DNA of 64,000 nucleotides, taken from NCBI RefSeq assembly GCF_001466305.1, contig NZ_JWID01000003.1, positions 162,067 through 226,066 of the forward strand, in the 5' to 3' direction. Of the stretch, positions 57,278 to 64,000 are shown piece after piece. Source of the DNA: Defluviitalea phaphyphila. Lineage in GTDB: Bacteria; Bacillota; Clostridia; Lachnospirales; Defluviitaleaceae. The notes under the pieces were generated by a model. The model ran no database searches. It was not told the DNA's origin and saw only the letters and a list, made by a program, of their open reading frames with translations. The translations under genes and the position numbers were made by a program. Within the stretch, counting starts at the first letter, position 1. Every line of letters begins with the position of its first letter.

Positions 57278-59143
57278 TTATTTGCTAGTGTATTTTTTCT
57301 TTTTAAATTTTAAAGCAAATACTAACCCTATAACAAGTACTATAACTGATATTAATGTAATTAATATTTCTAAATTATATGTTGGGGTGAAGTTAAGATT
57401 TAATTGATTATTTCTAGGGGATGTTTGAGGACCTCTATTCATATTTGGCATATCTTGTGAATTATCTAAACCTTCTCCTCTATTATTTGTTCTATTAGGT
57501 TTTCCTCCTCCTTTTCCCCCTGTTCCTCCTAATTTAGATAAATCAACAGTCGTATCAATATCTCCATATGTGGTAGATGGTTGTTCTCCAGAAAGTTGAG
57601 CTATTATACTCTTTGCTCTATCTTTGCCAAACTGGATTAAATGAGATAATGAACTAGTATATTCTTCATAAGAATAAAAAGCTGTAGCATCATTTTTAAC
57701 ATAATCTTTAATTAATTCATTTAATTGGTTTATTGTATTTTCATATTTCCCACTTTCAATATAATTTATAACAATATCACTTAAATATTGATGATATTTT
57801 TCTTTATATTCATCTACTTCTAAAAGTTTAGAAATAAGAGGGCTATTTTCCATACTATCTACTACAGGAGTATCTATAGGGAAATTAATAGCAGTTTTTG
57901 CATCTTCTACTTGAAATCCTGCAAACGCTAGATTGAAATCCCAAGGTAATATTTGGAAACGACCGTTTTCTTCATATAAATAATAATTATGTTTCATACT
58001 GCTAGCATAACTATCAAGGTTTACTAAAAAAGTATTTACTGCAAAATACCTTAATACCTCATCAACATCAATATATTCTTCAAGATTAGTTCCTTCATTT
58101 AAATTTCGTATCATATCAACAACTTTTTGATAATCACTCTCATTGGTAGTTTTTAATACGGCGTTATTAAATATATTTTCATAACTTGATAAGTCATCAT
58201 CTATATATACTAAATTAGTTCCTCCACTACTTGTTCTATTTTCTGAATTACCTGGAATTATATTCTCTTCCATAGGTCTTGCATCATTGTCTATTATTCC
58301 ATTTTCTATAGGATCTCTTACCTCATCTCCTACAAGATTTTCATCTTCTATAGGATTTCTTATTTCATTTCTTCTTACAGGATCCCTTACATTAATATCT
58401 TCTGCAATTTCCATATTAGGGGGTTGTGGCATTTCATTTAAATTCTCATTATTATTATTTAAATTAAAATTCTGTCTTGGAGGCATGTCTCCTCCTCCTT
58501 GATTCCTATCTTGTCCCCCTTCTGGTTTGTATAAATTTCCATCTATACTACCATAATAACGTTCTAAAAAACTTTCTTCTATTGTTTCAACAGCAAGATA
58601 AAGACCCCATGGTTCTCCATTTATCGTTATATTAGCAAATGCATAAGCAGGAGTTGGTATCTCCATTTCTTCAAACATACTATAAGATATATATTCTTTC
58701 ATATATGTTGTATCTTGTATCATATTATTAAGAGCTAATTTTTCTAATCCATATAAAGTTTGTCCTTCAATATATTGATCAAAATCAATTTTAAAACTAT
58801 AACGATCAGTAGTAGGATCTGACTCTACCATATTAAGACTAGAATTCCCTTTTGCTCTTATTCCAACATTATTAAAAGTTTCACCATTTATAGTTATATC
58901 AGCAACTACGTATTCTTCCTGTGCAGCATTTTCTAATAGCCAATTCCAATTTTCTTCATCAATTTCAATATTAATTTGTGTAACTTGATCTTTATCAAAT
59001 ACTTTATTTATATAATCCGGTTGATCAATTTCTGTATTATTTGATAAATTACTAGGTGTAAATATATAAATTCCAGTTACTATTATTGTAGTTATTATTA
59101 TTAGTATAATAGATATTGGCCCAATATATTTTTCTTTAATCAA
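57278..59143 (-). CDS. CotH family protein kinase, membrane-anchored at both ends
   Basis: CotH proteins are atypical kinases, first known from spore coat. About 621 residues: N-terminal membrane segment (about 5-28), CotH domain beginning 'INIEIDEENWNWLLENA' near 57, 'GIRAKGNSSLN', 'FDQYIEGQTLYGLEKLALNN' split, ATP-region 'GNLYKPEGG' near 215, 'NYYLYEENGRFQILPWDFNL' split, with the metal-binding Asp-Phe-Asn near 390, and a C-terminal membrane segment (about 590-612). A low-complexity insert of about 100 residues (220-310) carries repeated 'RDPV/RNPIEDE/RDPIENG' units. Start: TTG with AAGGTG upstream, or GTG three codons earlier. Third gene of the VTC-DUF4956-CotH operon. Confidence 0.9.
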   Translation of the reverse strand: MIKEKYIGPISIILIIITTIIVTGIYIFTPSNLSNNTEIDQPDYINKVFDKDQVTQINIEIDEENWNWLLENAAQEEYVVADITINGETFNNVGIRAKGNSSLNMVESDPTTDRYSFKIDFDQYIEGQTLYGLEKLALNNMIQDTTYMKEYISYSMFEEMEIPTPAYAFANITINGEPWGLYLAVETIEESFLERYYGSIDGNLYKPEGGQDRNQGGGDMPPRQNFNLNNNNENLNEMPQPPNMEIAEDINVRDPVRRNEIRNPIEDENLVGDEVRDPIENGIIDNDARPMEENIIPGNSENRTSSGGTNLVYIDDDLSSYENIFNNAVLKTTNESDYQKVVDMIRNLNEGTNLEEYIDVDEVLRYFAVNTFLVNLDSYASSMKHNYYLYEENGRFQILPWDFNLAFAGFQVEDAKTAINFPIDTPVVDSMENSPLISKLLEVDEYKEKYHQYLSDIVINYIESGKYENTINQLNELIKDYVKNDATAFYSYEEYTSSLSHLIQFGKDRAKSIIAQLSGEQPSTTYGDIDTTVDLSKLGGTGGKGGGKPNRTNNRGEGLDNSQDMPNMNRGPQTSPRNNQLNLNFTPTYNLEILITLISVIVLVIGLVFALKFKKKKYTSK

Positions 59144-59180
59144 GGTTTTCACCTTCTTTCATTGGCATTTATTAATATTA

Positions 59181-59867
59181 TTAACCTGCATACTCTCCAT
59201 TATAACTTACAAGAACTACATTATTAATTCCTGATATCTTACTTATTTGATTTACAAATTCACTTGTTTGATCTTTTAATCTTATTTCTATAGTTAATTC
59301 TGTTCCATTGCTTGAAGATACGGTTTTAGATTTAACTACATGTTTTTTAACACTTTTACTAACTAAATCTATGGCTTTTTGTTCGCTTTCATCATTATCA
59401 CAATTAATAACAAGTATATATGGGTTATCGATACTTTTCTTATTTATAAATAATATTAAAATAACCCCAATTAAAACCGACCCTAAAACAGCAAGAGGAA
59501 TTAATCCTGCTCCAAGTACAATCCCTACACTAATTGACCAAAAAAGAAAAGCTATATCGATTGGTTCTTTAATTGCACTTCTAAAACGTACAATAGATAA
59601 TGCTCCAACCATACCTAAAGATAATACTACATTTGATGTAACAGCTAAAATAACAAATGTAGATATTAATGTAAGAGTCATAAGAGATACTCCAAAACTT
59701 TGAGAATACATAACTCCTTTAAAAGTCTTTTTATACACTGTCATAATAAAAAGTCCTATTACAAATGCAAGAGTTAATGCAATAGCCATATCTAAAAAAG
59801 AAAAAGCAGATAAATTATCAATAAAACTTGATTTAAATATATCATTAAAAGTAAATGTATTGTTCAT
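59181..59867 (-). CDS. DUF4956 membrane protein
   Basis: A 228-residue protein with about four membrane segments between residues 24 and 145, the conserved 'LGMVGALSIVRFRSAIKEPI' after the second or third segment, and a cytoplasmic C-terminal domain (about 150-228) with a ferredoxin-like alternation. It fits DUF4956, which is often adjacent to VTC and CotH genes. Function unknown; a membrane partner of the polymerase is a reasonable guess. GGAGGG supports the start. It starts 27 bases after the VTC gene. Confidence 0.85.
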   Translation of the reverse strand: MNNTFTFNDIFKSSFIDNLSAFSFLDMAIALTLAFVIGLFIMTVYKKTFKGVMYSQSFGVSLMTLTLISTFVILAVTSNVVLSLGMVGALSIVRFRSAIKEPIDIAFLFWSISVGIVLGAGLIPLAVLGSVLIGVILILFINKKSIDNPYILVINCDNDESEQKAIDLVSKSVKKHVVKSKTVSSSNGTELTIEIRLKDQTSEFVNQISKISGINNVVLVSYNGEYAG

Positions 59868-59894
59868 ATTTATCCCTCCATAAAAATATAATTT

Positions 59895-60572
59895 TTAATT
59901 ATATGCTCTACATAATACATATTTTGAAATTGATGAATTTCTACGTTCATTAGTTTGAATTACATCAGATATAATTTCAGGTAAAAATTCATCAAATTTT
60001 ACCTCTAAAATTATATACCTATTATCTAAACTTTCTATTGTAGGTAAATTATTATCAAACATATCAGTTGAGGTTATCCCTGTTTTTATTGATTTATCAA
60101 AAGTTATTCTTACATTTCCTACCTCAAACACATATGCTTCTCTAATATAATCTACTATAGTTTTGGGCCTTAAAACTTCTGTTTTCATTTTTACATAAAG
60201 TTCTTTAAATAGCATATGCTCTGATTCTTTAAGAAAATCAATATCTCCTTTAAGAATTTTTTCACATTGTTCCTTTGTTATAGGAGCACTAACTTTATGG
60301 CAAAGCCCATTTATTTTACTCTTTTTTTCAAGTTTTATAAAAGAAGCATCATTATTATAAAAACGTATACGAAATTTACTTCTTTTATTAACTCCTGTTA
60401 GTTTTTCTATAAGAGCTTTGTCTTTATAATTATCAAAATAAAGACTTCTTATCATATATTCTCCATTTTTATCTGCATTCTTATCTTGAGATGCAACATG
60501 CTTAATACGATTTTTGATTATCAAATAATCAGCTTTATTTATATAATACTTTAATTCATGCCTTAGTTTCAT
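59895..60572 (-). CDS. VTC-domain polyphosphate polymerase
   Basis: A 225-residue CYTH/triphosphate-tunnel protein of the VTC type, which makes polyphosphate from ATP. It has 'LRHELKYYI' at the start, 'IRSLYFDN', 'SKFRIRFYN' (R-x-R of the tunnel), 'FIKLEKKSK' (Lys), 'RPKTIVDYIREAYV', 'VRITFD', 'YIILEVKFDEF' (E-x-K) and 'SSISKYVLCRAY'. All basic and acidic tunnel positions appear present, so it should be active. It has no SPX or membrane domain, unlike yeast Vtc4. The ATG at 60572 follows AAAGGAGGTG. Confidence 0.9.
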   Translation of the reverse strand: MKLRHELKYYINKADYLIIKNRIKHVASQDKNADKNGEYMIRSLYFDNYKDKALIEKLTGVNKRSKFRIRFYNNDASFIKLEKKSKINGLCHKVSAPITKEQCEKILKGDIDFLKESEHMLFKELYVKMKTEVLRPKTIVDYIREAYVFEVGNVRITFDKSIKTGITSTDMFDNNLPTIESLDNRYIILEVKFDEFLPEIISDVIQTNERRNSSISKYVLCRAYN

Positions 60573-60618
60573 TTTTCTCACCTCCTTTAACCTTTCGTAT
60601 ATGTATTTTAATATATAA

Positions 60619-60658
60619 ATCTTAAATTAATCTTAAAAATTCAAGACTATTTTAAGAT
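60619..60658. promoter_or_regulatory. Helically phased repeats between VTC and response regulator genes
   Basis: ATCTTAAA at 60619-60626 and again at 60630-60637 (11 bases apart), and its inverse TTTAAGAT at 60651-60658 (21 bases further). The spacing keeps all three on one DNA face, as expected for an OmpR-family regulator. They lie between the divergent genes, so probably control the operon and the regulator itself. Confidence 0.6.
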
Positions 60659-60692
60659 TCCTATGATAAAATAACTTCAGGAGGTGTGATAT

Positions 60693-61370
60693 ATGCGTAT
60701 TTTAATTATAGAAGATGAAAAAAAATTAGCTGAAGCAATTAAACACATACTTGTAAAGAATAAATATATTGTTGATATGGTACATGATGGTATATCAGGT
60801 TTAGATTATGGGTTAACTGGAATATATGATATCATTATATTGGATATCATGTTACCTGAAATGAATGGATTAGATGTTTTAAAGGAATTACGTAAAAATA
60901 AAATATTTACACCTATAATATTACTTACAGCCAAAGATGAAATACAAGATAAAGTTAGAGGATTAGATTATGGGGCTGATGACTATCTTACAAAACCTTT
61001 TTCCATAGATGAGCTACTTGCTAGAATAAGAGCTTTGAGTAGACGTCGTGGAGATATTATTGTAGATGATATTATTGAAATAGAAGATATAAAATTAAAT
61101 CTTTCAACATATGAACTTATTTGCGGTAATAAATCTGTTAAACTTAGTTTAAAAGAATGTCATATTATTGAATTTTTAATAAAAAGAAAAGGACAAGTTG
61201 TAAGTAAAGAAGAAATCTTAGAAAAAATATGGGGATTTGATTCTGATGCAGAATATAATAATGTTGAAGTATATATTTCATTTTTAAGAAAAAAGTTAGC
61301 ATATCTTCACTCTAGAATAAATATAAAAACTCTTCGTGGAATAGGTTACAGTATTGAAGGGAGTATATAA
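60693..61370 (+). CDS. OmpR-family response regulator
   Basis: A 225-residue regulator: receiver domain with the acidic pair 'EDE' at 7-9, phospho-acceptor Asp51 in 'IIILDIMLPEMNG', Lys in 'LLTAKDE' and 'GADDYLTKPFSIDELLAR'; then a winged helix (about 128-225) with 'NNVEVYISFLRKKL' and 'IKTLRGIGYSI'. AGGAGGTG lies 7-8 bases before the ATG. Its kinase starts immediately after the stop. It is divergent from the VTC-DUF4956-CotH operon and is the likely regulator of it. Confidence 0.95.
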   Translation: MRILIIEDEKKLAEAIKHILVKNKYIVDMVHDGISGLDYGLTGIYDIIILDIMLPEMNGLDVLKELRKNKIFTPIILLTAKDEIQDKVRGLDYGADDYLTKPFSIDELLARIRALSRRRGDIIVDDIIEIEDIKLNLSTYELICGNKSVKLSLKECHIIEFLIKRKGQVVSKEEILEKIWGFDSDAEYNNVEVYISFLRKKLAYLHSRINIKTLRGIGYSIEGSI

Positions 61371-62645
61371 ATGATTAAAAAACTAAAAATAAAATTTGTT
61401 GCCATAAATATGTTTCTTCTTTTTTTAGTACTTATTAGTGTTTTCTTTAGTATATATTTTTTCATGTATTATGGTGTAGAAAGACAATCTATTAGGCTTA
61501 TGAATGAACTTGCAAGAAATGATGGCAATTTACCAAAACCAAAACTTCCTATAGAGCCTAACAATAAAAATACAAATGATACACTATCACTTCCAAATGA
61601 TAATATGCTAATTTTAAATAGTTTTTCAGTAAAACTTAATGAACAAGGAGAAATATTAGAAATTCTTTCAAATTTTAATATGGAAGATAATATGGAAAAT
61701 ATAGAAATAGCATTAAAAGAAGTATTTGATCAAAATAAAGATAACGGAATAATTAAAACTAATGATGTTCAACTTCGTTTTTTAACAATGCAAAAAACTT
61801 ATGGACAAATTATAGTTTTTTTGAATCGTTCCTTTGAAATATCAACACTTAATAGATTAATTATGACTTTGCTTATTATTGGAATTATGAGTATTATAGG
61901 TCTATTCATTATTAGTTTATATTTTGCCAACTGGGCAATTAAACCCGTTGAAATAGTATGGGAAAAACAAAAACAATTTATTACAGACGCATCCCATGAA
62001 TTAAAAACTCCTTTAACTATAATATCTACTAATGTAGATGCCATTTTGTCAAACCAAAATGAAACTGTTAAAAGTCAATCTAAATGGCTAAGATATATAA
62101 AATCTGAAACAGAAAGAATGTCAAAATTAATACACAACTTACTTTATATGGCAAAAATTGATCACAGTATTGACATTATTAATTGGAAAAAATTTAATCT
62201 TAGTGATGCTGTAATGAGTGAAGTTCTTCCATTTGAATCAGTTGTATTTGAAACAGGTAAAAAATTAAATATAGAAATAGACCCTGATATATATTTCATA
62301 GGTAATGAAGAAGAAATTAAACAACTTACATTAATATTACTTGATAATGCTGTTAAACATACTAATAATAATGGACAAATCGATATCTTTTTAAAATTAT
62401 TTAAAAATCAGAATAAAATAAAATTATCTGTATCTAATACAGGGAAAGGAATTCCTGCAGAACATGTTGACAAAATTTTTGATAGATTTTATAGAATAGA
62501 TAAATCTCGAAATAGAAATACTGGTGGGTACGGATTAGGTTTATCAATAGCAAAAGTTATTGTTGAACAGCATAAAGGTAAAATATCTGTTAAAAGCATA
62601 AAAAATGAAAAAACCACATTTGAAGTATTATTACCATATGTTTAA
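61371..62645 (+). CDS. Sensor histidine kinase
   Basis: A 424-residue membrane kinase: segment 1 (about 10-33), an extracytoplasmic sensor of about 130 residues (35-165) of no recognised type, segment 2 (about 167-190), a short HAMP-like linker, the phosphoacceptor His209 in 'ITDASHELKTPLT', and an ATPase domain with 'LILLDNAVKHT' (N), 'VSNTGKGIPAEH' (G1), 'FDRFYRIDKSRNR' (F) and 'GYGLGLSIAKVIV' (G2). It directly follows its regulator gene. The ligand is unknown; the link to an outward CotH kinase suggests an envelope signal. Confidence 0.95.
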   Translation: MIKKLKIKFVAINMFLLFLVLISVFFSIYFFMYYGVERQSIRLMNELARNDGNLPKPKLPIEPNNKNTNDTLSLPNDNMLILNSFSVKLNEQGEILEILSNFNMEDNMENIEIALKEVFDQNKDNGIIKTNDVQLRFLTMQKTYGQIIVFLNRSFEISTLNRLIMTLLIIGIMSIIGLFIISLYFANWAIKPVEIVWEKQKQFITDASHELKTPLTIISTNVDAILSNQNETVKSQSKWLRYIKSETERMSKLIHNLLYMAKIDHSIDIINWKKFNLSDAVMSEVLPFESVVFETGKKLNIEIDPDIYFIGNEEEIKQLTLILLDNAVKHTNNNGQIDIFLKLFKNQNKIKLSVSNTGKGIPAEHVDKIFDRFYRIDKSRNRNTGGYGLGLSIAKVIVEQHKGKISVKSIKNEKTTFEVLLPYV

Positions 62646-62670
62646 ATAATATAAAAATCTATGATTAAAT

Positions 62671-62718
62671 AAAAAACTCCTTTCTGTATATAATTATAAA
62701 ACCAGAAAGGAGTTTTTT
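62671..62718. terminator. Bidirectional terminator between the kinase and alcohol dehydrogenase genes
   Basis: A 16-bp stem, AAAAAACTCCTTTCTG with CAGAAAGGAGTTTTTT, and a 16-base loop. T6 lies on each exit side, so it serves both the kinase (plus) and the dehydrogenase (minus). Confidence 0.88.
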
Positions 62719-62748
62719 ATATTGACTTTATATTTTGTATTAATTAAT

Positions 62749-63810
62749 TTAATCTTCACAAATTACTACAGGCTTAATTAAATCTGCTGGTTTATCTTTC
62801 ATTAACATTAAAGCTTCTTCAATATGTTCAAATCCTTTAAAAACATGTGTAACTAATTTACTAGTGTCTAATTTTCCTGTTACCATTAATGAAGCTAATT
62901 TTTCCATTTTTAATCTTCCACCTGGAGTAAGTCCTCCTACGATTTGTTTATGTCCCATACCTACTCCCCACTCAACTCTTGGAATTTTAATAAATTCACC
63001 TTCACCAAGATAGTTTATATTACCAATTTTACCACCTGGTTTTAACATTGTTATAGCTTGAGCAAAAGTATCATTATTTCCACCTGCAATTATAACTTTA
63101 TCCACGCCTTTTCCATTTGTTAGACTCATAACTTGTTCTACAATATCACCTTTTTTGTAGTTGATAATTTCTGTTGCACCATATTCCTTTGCAATTTTAA
63201 CACAATTTGGTCTAGAACCCACTGCATATATATGAGAAGCTCCCATTAAATTTGCACCAGCTACTGCCATAAGTCCTACAGGTCCTATTCCTATGACTAC
63301 TACACTATCTCCTAATCTAATATCTGCCATTTCTGCTCCATGAAAACCTGTAACAACCATATCAGACAACATAACTGCATCCTGTGGTTTGATACCCTCT
63401 GGTAAAAGTGCTAAATTTGCATCTGCTTCATTTACATGAAAATATTCTGCAAAAACTCCATCTTTAAAATTTGAAAATTTCCAACCTGATAACATACCAC
63501 CTGAGTGTTGTGAATACCCTGATTGAGCTTCTAATGATCCCCAATCTGGTGTAATTGCAGGCACTATAACTTTATCTCCTGGTTTAAAATCTTTTACATG
63601 GGAACCAACTTCAACTATTTCCCCAACTGCTTCATGACCTAAAATCATATTATGTCTTTCACCAATAGCTCCTGACCATACAGTATGAATATCTGAAGTA
63701 CATGGTGCTATTGCAAGAGGCCTAACTATTGCATCTAATGGACCTGCTACAGGCTTGTCTTTTTCTATCCAACCTACTTTACCAATTTCTAACATCGCAA
63801 AACCTTTCAT
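62749..63810 (-). CDS. adh: NADP-dependent zinc secondary alcohol dehydrogenase
   Basis: Interconverts secondary alcohols and ketones (for example isopropanol and acetone). The 353-residue product parallels the C. beijerinckii enzyme throughout. The catalytic zinc ligands are Cys37, His59, Glu60 and Asp150, the last in place of Cys as in that enzyme. The NADP-binding set Gly198-Ser199-Arg200 and Tyr218 is intact. It lacks the structural-zinc cysteines of classical alcohol dehydrogenases. AAAGGAG precedes the ATG. The native substrate here could be another ketone or aldehyde. Confidence 0.93.
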   Translation of the reverse strand: MKGFAMLEIGKVGWIEKDKPVAGPLDAIVRPLAIAPCTSDIHTVWSGAIGERHNMILGHEAVGEIVEVGSHVKDFKPGDKVIVPAITPDWGSLEAQSGYSQHSGGMLSGWKFSNFKDGVFAEYFHVNEADANLALLPEGIKPQDAVMLSDMVVTGFHGAEMADIRLGDSVVVIGIGPVGLMAVAGANLMGASHIYAVGSRPNCVKIAKEYGATEIINYKKGDIVEQVMSLTNGKGVDKVIIAGGNNDTFAQAITMLKPGGKIGNINYLGEGEFIKIPRVEWGVGMGHKQIVGGLTPGGRLKMEKLASLMVTGKLDTSKLVTHVFKGFEHIEEALMLMKDKPADLIKPVVICED

Positions 63811-63850
63811 AACAATAATCTCCTTTACTTTATATTTTATATTTCTTTAT

Positions 63851-63885
63851 ATTACATATAATAAATTAAACTAATTATATGTAAT
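63851..63885 (-). repeat. 12-bp inverted repeat after the flavoprotein gene
   Basis: Arms ATTACATATAAT and ATTATATGTAAT with an 11-base loop, directly after the stop of the upstream gene and 40 bases before adh. There is no T-run; it may be a weak terminator, an RNA-stabilising hairpin or an operator of adh. Confidence 0.5.
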
Positions 63886-64000
63886 TTATTTACTTAATTT
63901 TAAATCTATAGCTTTAGCCGCCTTTTTACCTGCTCCCATAGCTAAAATAACAGTAGCTGCTCCAGTTACTACATCTCCTCCAGCATAAACATTTTCTTTA
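63886..64000 (-). CDS. C-terminus of a glutamate synthase small subunit / NfnB-type flavoprotein (partial)
   Basis: The last 37 codons before a TAA at 63886-63888. The peptide 'ENVYAGGDVVTGAATVILA' followed by 'MGAGKKAAKAID' is the FAD-binding GGD motif and end of the GltD/SudA/NfnB family of NADPH-dependent flavoproteins. The gene runs off the window, so which member it is cannot be decided. Confidence 0.85.
   Translation of the reverse strand, partial: KENVYAGGDVVTGAATVILAMGAGKKAAKAIDLKLSK

Overview
The window comes from a very AT-rich, endospore-forming member of the Clostridia. The evidence is a complete Na+/H+-type Rnf complex in the clostridial order (rnfCDGEAB), spoIVA, a clostridial-type nif cluster with nifI1/nifI2, the rplS-rbgA-rnhB-ylqG-ylqH neighbourhood typical of Firmicutes, AGGAGG ribosome binding sites before nearly every gene, and an alcohol dehydrogenase that resembles the Clostridium beijerinckii enzyme from end to end. 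It is chromosomal core sequence with several accessory blocks. I see no rRNA, tRNA, insertion sequence, prophage or CRISPR array.

Layout. 1-3.8 kb (minus strand): cell shape and housekeeping (mreD fragment, mreC, mreB, radC, maf, DUF4321). 3.9-8.8 kb: the rnf operon, with a promoter and palindromes upstream. 9.1-9.6 kb: a solitary HATPase protein. 9.7-12.9 kb: pyridoxal phosphate synthase pdxS-pdxT, divergent from a MocR/PdxR-type regulator, with two copies of one palindromic operator. 12.9-15.6 kb: three tandem paralogues of a DUF1189-like membrane protein. 15.7-18.0 kb: serC-serA. 18.1-24.6 kb: argD-carA-carB-argF. 24.7-27.3 kb: HD-domain protein, patatin-like protein and cation efflux protein. 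27.4-32.4 kb: argJ-argB divergent from argG-argH, with mirrored promoters inside one palindrome. 32.4-34.2 kb: DUF1294 protein and spoIVA.

34.3-45.65 kb is a nitrogen fixation cluster on the minus strand: nifH, nifI1, nifI2, nifD, nifK, nifE, nifN, nifB, a 44-residue ferredoxin remnant, modA, modB, nifV. It sits between gpsA and spoIVA, which lie close together in other Firmicutes, so it looks like an inserted block. Its control signals are striking: a promoter whose -10 lies between the arms of a 17-bp inverted repeat, two very strong intercistronic hairpins without U-tracts (after nifH and after nifK), and a possible small RNA just upstream.

45.9-50.3 kb: DUF512 radical-SAM protein, der, plsY, gpsA. 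50.4-57.2 kb: pgeF, yraN, ylqH, ylqG, rnhB, rbgA, three tandem signal peptidases I, and rplS with its own leader, promoter and terminator. 57.3-62.7 kb: a CotH kinase - DUF4956 - VTC polyphosphate polymerase cassette, divergent from an OmpR-type two-component system, with three helically phased repeats in the shared promoter region. This is the best candidate here for a poorly described system. The window ends with an NADP-type secondary alcohol dehydrogenase and the C-terminal end of a glutamate synthase small subunit/NfnB-type flavoprotein.

The genes suggest an anaerobe that makes its own arginine, pyrimidine precursor, serine, PLP and fixed nitrogen. Rnf couples ferredoxin oxidation to an ion gradient and, run in reverse, could supply reduced ferredoxin to nitrogenase. 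All functions are inferred from sequence motifs and recalled family knowledge; no search was run.
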